Assembly: GCA_947311605.1 (NCBI GenBank)
Contig: CAMZLC010000123.1
Coordinates: forward strand, 1 to 14,334
Source: an uncultured Sulfurovum sp.
Lineage (GTDB): Bacteria > Campylobacterota > Campylobacteria > Campylobacterales > Sulfurovaceae
Reading direction: 5' to 3'
DNA: 14,334 nucleotides
In this document: in pieces, positions 6,878 to 14,008 of the stretch
How the letters are laid out: each line of letters begins with the position of its first letter
Numbering within the stretch: the stretch's first letter is position 1
Position numbers and translations under genes: made by a program
Notes under the pieces: generated by a model
Databases searched by the model: none
What the model saw: only the letters and a program-made list of their open reading frames with translations
Told to the model about the DNA's origin: nothing

Positions 6878-8092
6878 CTATTCATTTCTAAGCACATTTA
6901 GAGGGTCTGTCGAGGCGGCTTTTTTGGCAGGATAGAGTGCCGAAAGCATGATGATGATCGAAGCCCCCAGAATAATCAGCCCAAAATCACCCAGAGAGAG
7001 ATCCACGGGAAGCTTGCTGCTACCATAGACATCTGCAGGCAATGAGATAATATCAAAGGTCTTGAGGATCCATATACCAATCAGCCCAAGCAGGGTGCCG
7101 ATCATGATCCCGGCAGAGCCGATCATCAAGCCCAACCGGTAGAAGATGCTTTGGATCTCCTTTTGTGTGGCACCCAGTGTGCGCATCAGTGCAATCTCAC
7201 TATGCCTGCTCATCACCGTCATGAGCAAGGAAGAGATAATGTTCAGGGAGGCAATAAGAATAATAAAGAGCAGGACGAGGAAATAGACCTTTTTTTCCAT
7301 CTCCATGGCGGTGAAGAAGTTTCCATTTTGCTGCCACCAGCCTTCGATACCGACATCTTCAGGCAGGAGAGCTCTGATCTTTTTGATCATCTCCATGGGT
7401 TTGTCGCTGTAGATATGGATACCGTCAAACTTCTCTTTGTCTCTCTTGAGCAGACTTTGGAGCGCCTGATGGGTCGTATAGATGATCCCCTTGTCATAGG
7501 CCTGCAATCCCGAATCGAAGATGCTGTCGATCAGAAAACGTTTTTGCAAAGGCATGGTCGCAAAGCCGACCGCCTGCTGTTCTGAAAAATAGAGCAGCAG
7601 TTTTTCGCCTACTTTGGCACCCATATCGACGGAGAGGGTATCGCCGATGACGATACTGTACTTGCTGCTGTTGTCCTGCTCTTTGGTGGCCTTGGCAAAG
7701 ACTTTGTTGATGGCTGCCTCTTTGGCGAAATTGACGCCATAGACCATGCTTCCCTGTATGCCATGTTCATTTTTGCTGATCACCTGTGTGGTATAGTAAG
7801 GGCTAAGTTTGAGCGCAGGAAAGTGCTTCTCGATCTTTTGCACGATGTTGGTACCTATGCCATCGGCATAAGAGACTACAGTGAGAGGGTAGTTCATCAC
7901 AAAGAGCCGCTCTTTGAACTCTTTTTGGATCCCATTGGTGATCCCCAGTGCGATCATCATGACCATGACACCGGCAGCGATACCCAAAAAGGCCATCACG
8001 GCCGAAACGAAGATAAAAGGATTCTCCTTGTCATACTTCAGATAGTGTTTGACTATCTTGCGTATGAAGTGTGCGTTGTGGGGGGCTGCCAT
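6878..8092 (-). CDS. LolC/LolE-type lipoprotein-releasing ABC transporter permease
   Basis: This is the inner-membrane permease subunit that releases outer-membrane lipoproteins to the carrier LolA, powered by a LolD ATPase that is not in this window. The 404 residues fit the family: a short cytoplasmic N-terminus, TM1 at about 27-50, a periplasmic MacB-like core domain from about 52 to 268, then TM2 (270-293), TM3 (319-343) and TM4 (368-390). The coupling-helix signature EIALMRTLGATQKEIQSIF is at 299-317, and the C-terminus PAKKAASTDPLNVLRNE is classic. The start codon shares a base with the secA stop (TAATG, 8094-8090), so the two genes are co-transcribed and translationally coupled. Divergent lolA on the other side of secA supports the lipoprotein role. 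LolC and LolE, or a single LolF-type homodimeric subunit, cannot be distinguished from sequence alone. A macrolide exporter (MacB) permease is unlikely because there is no fused ATPase. Confidence 0.87.
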   Translation of the reverse strand: MAAPHNAHFIRKIVKHYLKYDKENPFIFVSAVMAFLGIAAGVMVMMIALGITNGIQKEFKERLFVMNYPLTVVSYADGIGTNIVQKIEKHFPALKLSPYYTTQVISKNEHGIQGSMVYGVNFAKEAAINKVFAKATKEQDNSSKYSIVIGDTLSVDMGAKVGEKLLLYFSEQQAVGFATMPLQKRFLIDSIFDSGLQAYDKGIIYTTHQALQSLLKRDKEKFDGIHIYSDKPMEMIKKIRALLPEDVGIEGWWQQNGNFFTAMEMEKKVYFLVLLFIILIASLNIISSLLMTVMSRHSEIALMRTLGATQKEIQSIFYRLGLMIGSAGIMIGTLLGLIGIWILKTFDIISLPADVYGSSKLPVDLSLGDFGLIILGASIIIMLSALYPAKKAASTDPLNVLRNE

Positions 8093-10746
8093 TAGGCGAG
8101 TAGTCCTTTTTTGGGTCCGCTTCTGCCGCAGCAGTGTTTGTATTTCTTGCCGCTACCGCAAGGGCAAGGTTCGTTGCGCTTTGGTTTCTTGTCTGCAATG
8201 TAAGGCTGGTGGGTGCCTTGGGTCTGCTGCCTTTCTTCTACGTCGGCTACGGCACTGCTCATGCTGAGTGCTTCCTCTTCGATCTCCAGTGCGTCACGCA
8301 TGCGCTCCAGCTCTTCCATCTCCTCTTCGGGGACCTCAAAGTTGAACTGGATAGTGTAGAGGATCTTGGTCGCATCAAACTTGATACGCTCTACCAGCTG
8401 CTCAAAGAGACGATAACTCTCCTGTTTGTATTCGGTGAGTGGATCCTTTTGGTTGTAGCCACGCAGTCCGATACCAGTCTTGAGCACATCCATTTCATAA
8501 AGATGGTCTCTCCAGAGTGGATCGAGGATCTGGAGGTGCAGCATACTTTCGATCTCCTGTCTCTGTTCGGGGACAAAGACAGACATTTTCTCCCCATAGG
8601 CTTTTTCCAGTATCTCCAGGACTAGCTCTTTGATCTCGTGAGGTTCTTTCCCTTTGAGCGATTCCGGATCAATAGAGATATCAATATGTTTCTGGATCAA
8701 GTCGGTGAATTTTGTCAGATCAAAATCCTCACTCGGAGTTCCTTCGTAGATCTCTGCTTCGGCAAGCAGCATATCGACAAAGGTGTTACGATTTTCCTTA
8801 ATCTTGCTGCCGATATCAAATTCTGGGTCAAGCAGCTGGTTTCTGAAGGCATAGATCGCTTTTCTCTGATGGTTGGCGACATCATCGTATTCAAGAATAT
8901 TCTTTCGTGATTCATAGTGCATGCCTTCCACTTTTTTCTGTGCCTTCTCTACACTTCTGGTGACGAGTTTGGAGTCTATAAACTCCCCACGCTCTACGCC
9001 AAGTCTGTTCATGATATTGCGAATTTTGTCTCCACCAAAGATGCGTAGAAGATTGTCATCCAAACTCAGGAAGAACTGGCTCTCTCCCGGATCTCCCTGT
9101 CGTCCCGATCTTCCTCGTAGCTGGTTGTCGATACGACGACTCTCATGCCTCTCTGTACCCAATATGAAAAGTCCGCCAAGTGCTCTGACCTCATCATTGA
9201 TTTTGATATCGACCCCTCGTCCTGCCATATTGGTTGCGACGGTCACGGCACCTTTGACACCAGCACTTTCGATGATGCTAGCTTCTCTTTCGTGGTTTTT
9301 GGCATTGAGGATATCATGGGGGATCTTCTCTTTGGAGAGGAAGTTGTGCAGCAGTTCACTCTTTTCGATAGAAGCGGTACCGATGAGGACGGGCTGTCCT
9401 TTTTGGTGTAGCGCCTTGACCTTCTTGGCAACGGCTTCAAGCTTCTCCTCCTCGGTATTATAGATGAGGTCGTTTTTGTCCAGTCTCTCTATGGGTACAT
9501 TGGTGGGAATAGAGACCACTTCCAGCCCATAGATCTGAGAAAACTCTGTGGCCTCTGTCTGGGCGGTACCGGTCATGCCTGCAAGTTTGCTATACATTCT
9601 GAAGTAGTTTTGGTAAGTGATGTCTGCCAATGTCTGGGATTCATCCTGAACGGTGACACCCTCTTTGGCTTCTAGTGCTTGATGGAGCCCTTCGCTATAG
9701 CGTCTGCCCTCAGAGAGTCTTCCAGTAAACTCATCGACAATGATGACTTCATCATTGCGTACGACATAATCTACATCTTTTTCAAAGATATACCTGGCTT
9801 TGAGTGCCTGATCGAGATGGTGAGAGAGGATCGCATTGTCAAGGTCATAGAGGTTCTCTACACCGAAGAGCTCCTGTGCCTTCTCCAGCCCTTGCTCAGT
9901 CATGACAATGACCCTGTCTTTTTCGTCTACGACAAAATCACCGGTCATCTGCTTGGACTCACCTGCTTTTGCTGGCAGTTCTTCGCCTCTGATCATTTGC
10001 TGAGCGATCTCATCTGCCTGCTGGTAGTAGCTCTGATCTCTCTGTGTGGGGCCAGAGATAATGAGGGGCGTACGCGCCTCGTCGATCAGGATGGAGTCTA
10101 CTTCGTCCACGATGACATAGTTGTGCTCTCGCTGTACTTTTTCTTCTGCCCGTACTTTCATGTTGTCGCGTAGATAGTCAAAGCCATATTCGTTGTTCGT
10201 GCCGTAGGTGATGTCGGCGTCATACTGTGCTTTGCGCTCCATTTCATCATCAATGTCGGAGACGATACAGCCTGTACTATAGCCCAAAAATGCGTAGAGC
10301 AGCCCCATATCTCTGGCATCTCTGCTTGCCAGATAGTCATTGACGGTCACGACATGTACGCCATGGTCGGTCATGGCATTGAGCACGACAGCTAGGGTGG
10401 CGACCAGCGTTTTGCCCTCACCGGTTTTCATTTCGGCGATGTTGCCGTCATGCAGCACCATGCCTCCCACGAGTTGCACATCAAAGTGACGCATACCCAA
10501 GACCCGCTTGCTGGCTTCTCTGGTGATGGCAAATGAGTCATTAAGCACTGCATCCAGACTCTTTTCACCTGCATTGACGGCATCTCTGAGCGCGTTGAAT
10601 GCAGCTTTGAGTGCCTCATCACTCATGGGTCCATAGGTGCTTTCCAGTGCATTGATCGCTTTGGCACGCTTGAGGTATTTCTTGACCAGCCTATCATTGG
10701 CTGTTCCGAATATTTTCATTACATTTATCATAGTTGGATCATCCAT
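8092..10746 (-). CDS. secA: Preprotein translocase ATPase SecA
   Basis: SecA is the motor ATPase that pushes unfolded preproteins through SecYEG. The 884-residue product contains the expected elements in order: KIFGTANDR at 11-19, Walker A MKTGEGKT at 106-113, TYGTNNEYGFDYLRDNM at 180-196, Walker B VIVDEVD at 211-217 followed by IDEARTPLIISG, the helicase motifs MAGRGVDIKI and QLRGRSGRQGDPGESQF, the C-terminal helical scaffold (LDPLWRDHLYEMD, GLRGYNQKDPL), and a C-terminal zinc/SecB-binding tail with Cys861, Cys863, Cys872 and Cys873 (CxCx8CC). Length and motifs are complete. Starts at 10746, 10731 (MINVMKIF) or 10719 are possible. 10731 matches the usual SecA N-terminus and none has a strong ribosome binding site. 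It heads an operon with the LolC/E-like permease and is divergent from lolA across 136 bases. Confidence 0.98.
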   Translation of the reverse strand: MDDPTMINVMKIFGTANDRLVKKYLKRAKAINALESTYGPMSDEALKAAFNALRDAVNAGEKSLDAVLNDSFAITREASKRVLGMRHFDVQLVGGMVLHDGNIAEMKTGEGKTLVATLAVVLNAMTDHGVHVVTVNDYLASRDARDMGLLYAFLGYSTGCIVSDIDDEMERKAQYDADITYGTNNEYGFDYLRDNMKVRAEEKVQREHNYVIVDEVDSILIDEARTPLIISGPTQRDQSYYQQADEIAQQMIRGEELPAKAGESKQMTGDFVVDEKDRVIVMTEQGLEKAQELFGVENLYDLDNAILSHHLDQALKARYIFEKDVDYVVRNDEVIIVDEFTGRLSEGRRYSEGLHQALEAKEGVTVQDESQTLADITYQNYFRMYSKLAGMTGTAQTEATEFSQIYGLEVVSIPTNVPIERLDKNDLIYNTEEEKLEAVAKKVKALHQKGQPVLIGTASIEKSELLHNFLSKEKIPHDILNAKNHEREASIIESAGVKGAVTVATNMAGRGVDIKINDEVRALGGLFILGTERHESRRIDNQLRGRSGRQGDPGESQFFLSLDDNLLRIFGGDKIRNIMNRLGVERGEFIDSKLVTRSVEKAQKKVEGMHYESRKNILEYDDVANHQRKAIYAFRNQLLDPEFDIGSKIKENRNTFVDMLLAEAEIYEGTPSEDFDLTKFTDLIQKHIDISIDPESLKGKEPHEIKELVLEILEKAYGEKMSVFVPEQRQEIESMLHLQILDPLWRDHLYEMDVLKTGIGLRGYNQKDPLTEYKQESYRLFEQLVERIKFDATKILYTIQFNFEVPEEEMEELERMRDALEIEEEALSMSSAVADVEERQQTQGTHQPYIADKKPKRNEPCPCGSGKKYKHCCGRSGPKKGLLA

Positions 10747-10882
10747 TATTATTAAATTGCGCTTAGTGTATCAAAAATTTGCCCAAAGACTGTTGATATG
10801 GACATGGTAAACGCATCGTTTTTGGCATATCTGTTCGTTAGACTTTTTTTGATAGAATTGATCACCAAGATAAGGAAAAAAA
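10747..10882. promoter_or_regulatory. Divergent secA / lolA intergenic control region
   Basis: These 136 bases must hold the promoters for the secA operon (leftward) and the lolA operon (rightward). For lolA, TAGAAT at 10853-10858 is a plausible -10 box, and AAGGA at 10872-10876 is a good Shine-Dalgarno sequence 6 bases before GTG 10883. For secA, the minus-strand sequence GATACACT, the complement of bases 10764-10771, is the best -10 candidate. Neither has a good -35 box. I see no clear operator palindrome or riboswitch. Confidence 0.45.
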
Positions 10883-11410
10883 GTGAAATTTAGCATGATG
10901 CTTTTGGTACTGATCACTTCTGTGATAGCAAAAGGTGTAAAGATACCCGTGAGTTTTTCGGCAAACTTTAGACAAAAAATTACCACTCCCAAGAAAAAAA
11001 CGATTCAATACAGTGGCAGGGTGCTACTCAACAGTTCAGGTGCTTTGAAGTGGAGCTATAAGACGCCCACCAAAAAAGAGGTCTGCAGTGATGCGAAACT
11101 TTTTACGGTAGTAGATCATGATCTGGAGCAGGTCTCTTTTTACGAGCTTAGGGAGGTGTTGGATCTGACCTCTATCCTCAAAAAGGCACGCCATCACAAG
11201 GGCAATCTCTATGTGGCTACCTACCAGAATGTACTCTATACTTTTTCTTTGGACAAAAAAAGGCAGCTGGATCAGATCGCCTACAAAGACAGGCTAGACA
11301 ATGTGGTCAATATCCACTTTCAGCATATGCATTACAGCAGTAAACCCAATCCCAAGACTAAGATGCGTTGTTCTTATCCGAAAGCGTATGATATTATACG
11401 GGGTCAGTAG
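10883..11410 (+). CDS. lolA: Periplasmic outer-membrane lipoprotein carrier LolA
   Basis: LolA carries lipoproteins released by the LolCDE-type transporter across the periplasm. The 175-residue product starts with a signal peptide (MKFSMMLLVLITSVIA, cleavage expected after Ala16). The LolA fold follows: FSANFRQKITTPKKKTIQYSG at about 25-45, the LLNSSGALKWSYKTP strand pair at 48-62 that matches the family's W-Y-P signature, then FTVVDHDLEQVSFYEL at 74-89. The later part is divergent and short, as is common in Campylobacterota. Two cysteines (68 and 163) remain in the mature protein. The GTG start is supported by AAGGA 6 bases upstream; the next ATGs at 10895 and 10898 would shorten the signal peptide. 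It is divergent from secA-lolC/E and is the first gene of a tightly packed operon with the coiled-coil protein and the Crp-like regulator. Confidence 0.85.
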   Translation: MKFSMMLLVLITSVIAKGVKIPVSFSANFRQKITTPKKKTIQYSGRVLLNSSGALKWSYKTPTKKEVCSDAKLFTVVDHDLEQVSFYELREVLDLTSILKKARHHKGNLYVATYQNVLYTFSLDKKRQLDQIAYKDRLDNVVNIHFQHMHYSSKPNPKTKMRCSYPKAYDIIRGQ

Positions 11411-11413
11411 CGT

Positions 11414-11929
11414 ATGGAGGGGTTAGCATTTCTAAGCAATATCAACATGATGGCACTTGCAAGTATTGTTGCAGTAGTGCTGTTGGCTTTTGTTCTTGTG
11501 GTGATTATCTTCTCTGTGAGGCTTAGAGGAAGCCATGAGAGGAACAGTGAGTTCAAGGTAATCATTGAAAAACAGGCAGAAGAGGTCAGGCTACTACAGG
11601 AGAGTCTGAATGATGTGCGGATAGTGAATGCCTCGCAGCTGCAGGATTTGGGGCAGCAGGAGGGGATCAGGGATGCACTGAATGAGGAGATCGCCAGACT
11701 GGAGGAGGTACTACAGAAGAGTGACAAAAAAATAGAAGCACTTCGGGCAGAGATCATGGCACTGGAGAAGAGCAAGAGTGAGCTGGGTGCCCATTTTGCC
11801 AATGCCAAAGAGACGGTAGAGAAGCTGGAAGAGGCGCTGGCACATGCCACAAAACGCAATGAGTTCTGGGTAGAGCAGATGGCAGAGGTCAGAACAAAAT
11901 ATGAAGCACTGAAGCTGAAGGTGAGATAG
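11414..11929 (+). CDS. Membrane-anchored coiled-coil protein of unknown function
   Basis: I do not recognise this 171-residue protein. One hydrophobic segment at about 13-35 is followed directly by basic RLRG, which points to an N-in membrane anchor or, by the positive-inside rule, a C-terminal domain in the cytoplasm. Residues 40-170 are almost wholly charged and helical, with heptad-like Leu/Ile/Ala spacing (for example EEIARLEEVLQKSDKKIEAL), so a long coiled coil is very likely. There are no cysteines, catalytic motifs or C-terminal domain. It starts 3 bases after the lolA stop and ends 2 bases before the regulator gene, so it is almost certainly co-translated with both. A structural or scaffolding role at the inner membrane is possible. 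Resemblance to other coiled-coil proteins would be low-complexity and not informative. Confidence 0.7.
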   Translation: MEGLAFLSNINMMALASIVAVVLLAFVLVVIIFSVRLRGSHERNSEFKVIIEKQAEEVRLLQESLNDVRIVNASQLQDLGQQEGIRDALNEEIARLEEVLQKSDKKIEALRAEIMALEKSKSELGAHFANAKETVEKLEEALAHATKRNEFWVEQMAEVRTKYEALKLKVR

Positions 11930-11931
11930 AG

Positions 11932-12600
11932 ATGCAGTTACAACTGGATAGGTTTGGTGCCATAGATGCGAAATTGCGTACCGAAATGGAGACGCATGGA
12001 AAGGTAGTCTCTTTTGACAAGCACGATATGCTCTTTGATTGTGATGATGCGCTGGCGTATTTCTATATCTTTCTTGACGGCAAGGTCAAGATCTCACAGA
12101 TCAATCTGCATAATGGCAAAGAGCAGACGATCTATCTGATGCGCAGAGGGGATATGTATGATACGGTGACCCTGCTTGATGGCAGGGTGCATGAGGTGCT
12201 GGTGGAGATCCTAGAAGAGGGGAGTGCGCTGAGGGTGCCCATAGGCAAGGCAAGGGAGTGGATGTATGACTACCCGGATTTTGGTGAGATCATCCTCAAG
12301 TATGTGGCCTCGCAGCTGCGCAAAGTAGAGGAGCTTGCCACGGATCTGACGCTATTTGATACACAGGAGCGGCTGATCAAGCTGATCGTGCAGAGCATAG
12401 AGGGCAGAGAGGGTGAAGAGAAAAATATCCTGGACGGTCTCTCCCATACCGAGATCGCCAACCTCATAGGCACCGTCCGCCATGTGGTAGACCGCCATAT
12501 CAAAAAACTCAAAGAGGATGGCGTACTCGAAGACAAACGCCGCAAGATCTCCCTCAGAAGCCGAGAGAAGCTCCTGGATCGGGTGAAGAGCCTGTTTTGA
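11932..12600 (+). CDS. Crp/Fnr family transcriptional regulator
   Basis: This is a two-domain regulator of 222 residues. An N-terminal cupin-like sensor domain spans about 15-125 (FDKHDMLFDCDDALAYFYIF, FLDGKVKISQ, YLMRRGDMYD). A dimerisation helix follows at about 118-145. The C-terminal Crp winged helix spans 169-207, with GLSHTEIANLIGTVRHVVDR as the helix-turn-helix and KLKEDGVLEDKRRKISL as the wing. The cAMP-contacting Glu and Arg-Ser of true CRP are not present where expected, and there is no N-terminal cysteine cluster for an Fe-S centre as in FNR (only Cys37 lies in the sensor). The ligand is therefore unknown; redox, nitric oxide or haem sensing occurs in related Campylobacterota proteins. 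AAGGTGAG at 11918-11925 supplies the ribosome binding site. It is the last gene of the lolA operon. Targets cannot be read from this window. Confidence 0.88.
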   Translation: MQLQLDRFGAIDAKLRTEMETHGKVVSFDKHDMLFDCDDALAYFYIFLDGKVKISQINLHNGKEQTIYLMRRGDMYDTVTLLDGRVHEVLVEILEEGSALRVPIGKAREWMYDYPDFGEIILKYVASQLRKVEELATDLTLFDTQERLIKLIVQSIEGREGEEKNILDGLSHTEIANLIGTVRHVVDRHIKKLKEDGVLEDKRRKISLRSREKLLDRVKSLF

Positions 12601-12640
12601 TTTTGAGCCTGGTGCTGTTGGTGCGGCAATAAGCATACCT

Positions 12641-13867
12641 TCAATACAAAAACCCAAACAACCAAAGCGGAATCTTTGCACCATTGCCTATTTCAATATC
12701 ATCTGCTACAACAAAAGAGTTTGGTATATCTTTTATTTGCTTGAAACTTTTGTTTTTCCCACCTATTTCAAACGTGTATGTACTGTTAACCAAAAAATCT
12801 CCCTCTTTAGAAGCAAAAAGTTGATCATCTAAAAAACTTCTGTTTTTATGCAAAGAAAAGTAATTATTGAGCTGATTTACAAAAAACCCCTCTCTGATCG
12901 TGCCTATTTCAATAGTATTACAATAGGCATAATTTAAGTTAGTATTTGCCAAATATAATTTGGCAGGTTTTGCAAAGATGTTATCCCCTTTGGCTCTTTG
13001 GTGAAGTATGTTAAAAATCTTTCCTCTGTTGAGATAGTAGATGTATTGGTATAGGGTATTTCGATTTATCTCAATTTTTGCTGCTAGTTTGGAGATGTTA
13101 AGTGCATAGGGTTTAGATGCACAGATGAGTGTGACAAGCTGTTTTAACTTGATGACAAACTTTGGTTCAATGTTAAAAATATATGCTAAATCGTGTTCTA
13201 TAGTAGTCTGGATAGTCTCATTAACACGTATGAGAAAAGTACTTTTTTTCTCGGGGTTATAAAAGGGATAATATCCATATTCTAGGTATTCACGCCAGTA
13301 GGCAAAAGGTTTAAACTTACTCGTAAGTGTATAGGCAATTTCTGTATGATTTTTTACTATCTCTTCTAGTGTATAGGTAGAGAGCTTCTCTCCCGTACGT
13401 AACTCTAAAAACTCCCTAAAGCTTAAGCCTCCAAATCGATAGACCAAAGCTCTACGACTTAGGTCAGCCTTGGCATGTTCTAACTTAATAGCATTGCTAC
13501 CACTAAACAGTACTTTTAATGCTAACATATCATAGATAAGTTTTAGCTGCCTTTCAAAGTGAGGAATCTGATGTATCTCATCAATCACCAATACCTCTCC
13601 ACCTAATTTAGAAAATTCTTGGGCTATGTCGAACAGCTCCATATTTCCTGTGAGTAAAAACTCTGCCGTTACGTAAAGTTTATTTTCTAAAGGTATCTCT
13701 AAACTTTTAAGATACTGTAACAAAAACGTCGTTTTTCCTATCCCTCTGTCACCTATAATACCGATAAGCTTATTGTCGAAATCTACCTCATTAAAAAAGT
13801 ACCGTTTATAGTCTGTTTTAAGGTTTTGCAGTGAAGACAAGGAATATTGCTGAAGTTGTTCTAACAT
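12641..13867 (-). CDS. AAA family ATPase with DUF4143 C-terminal domain
   Basis: This belongs to the AAA_14/DUF4143 group, widespread and frequently horizontally transferred ATPases of unclear function. The 408-residue product has Walker A GDRGIGKTT at 39-47 (Lys45), Walker B VLVIDEIHQ at 92-100, and a sensor-like VLFSGSNAIKL at 119-129. The FGGLSFREFLEL hallmark follows at 145-156, then a winged helix at about 255-290 (NISKLAAKIEINRNTLYQYI). The C-terminal nuclease-like fold has Glu326 (REGFFVNQL), Asp357 (GDFLV) and Glu367 (FEIGG), where the usual ExK is replaced by EIG with a Lys at 371. Cleavage activity is therefore doubtful. The ATG at 13867 is supported by AAAAGG 7 bases upstream. Codon use is clearly AT-richer than the block to the left. 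The stop lies 40 bases from the convergent regulator gene. Confidence 0.88.
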   Translation of the reverse strand: MLEQLQQYSLSSLQNLKTDYKRYFFNEVDFDNKLIGIIGDRGIGKTTFLLQYLKSLEIPLENKLYVTAEFLLTGNMELFDIAQEFSKLGGEVLVIDEIHQIPHFERQLKLIYDMLALKVLFSGSNAIKLEHAKADLSRRALVYRFGGLSFREFLELRTGEKLSTYTLEEIVKNHTEIAYTLTSKFKPFAYWREYLEYGYYPFYNPEKKSTFLIRVNETIQTTIEHDLAYIFNIEPKFVIKLKQLVTLICASKPYALNISKLAAKIEINRNTLYQYIYYLNRGKIFNILHQRAKGDNIFAKPAKLYLANTNLNYAYCNTIEIGTIREGFFVNQLNNYFSLHKNRSFLDDQLFASKEGDFLVNSTYTFEIGGKNKSFKQIKDIPNSFVVADDIEIGNGAKIPLWLFGFLY

Positions 13868-13878
13868 AATTGAACCTT

Positions 13879-13900
13879 TTTGCTTATTTAAATAAGCAAA
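13879..13900. promoter_or_regulatory. Perfect 22-bp palindrome, probable operator of the ATPase gene
   Basis: TTTGCTTATTT (13879-13889) is followed immediately by its exact reverse complement (13890-13900), giving a 22-bp palindrome with no spacer. On the minus strand a TATAAT box (13905-13900) abuts and overlaps it by one base, and the ribosome binding site AAAAGG (13880-13875) overlaps its other edge. The expected transcription start of the ATPase gene thus lies inside the palindrome, a position at which a bound dimer would block initiation. A hairpin in the mRNA leader is an alternative. No convincing -35 box is visible. Confidence 0.6.
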
Positions 13901-14008
13901 TTATAGTATAAAGTGTTTAATATAATATTAATTTTATTTTTAATGATTATCTTCGACCCACCATGGGGACAAGACAAAATGACAGATGACGCGAAGTTGG
14001 CGATGGGG

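Noticed and set aside
9679..10173. Plus-strand open frames antisense to secA
   Set aside because: They coincide with highly conserved SecA motifs on the other strand and show no independent coding evidence.
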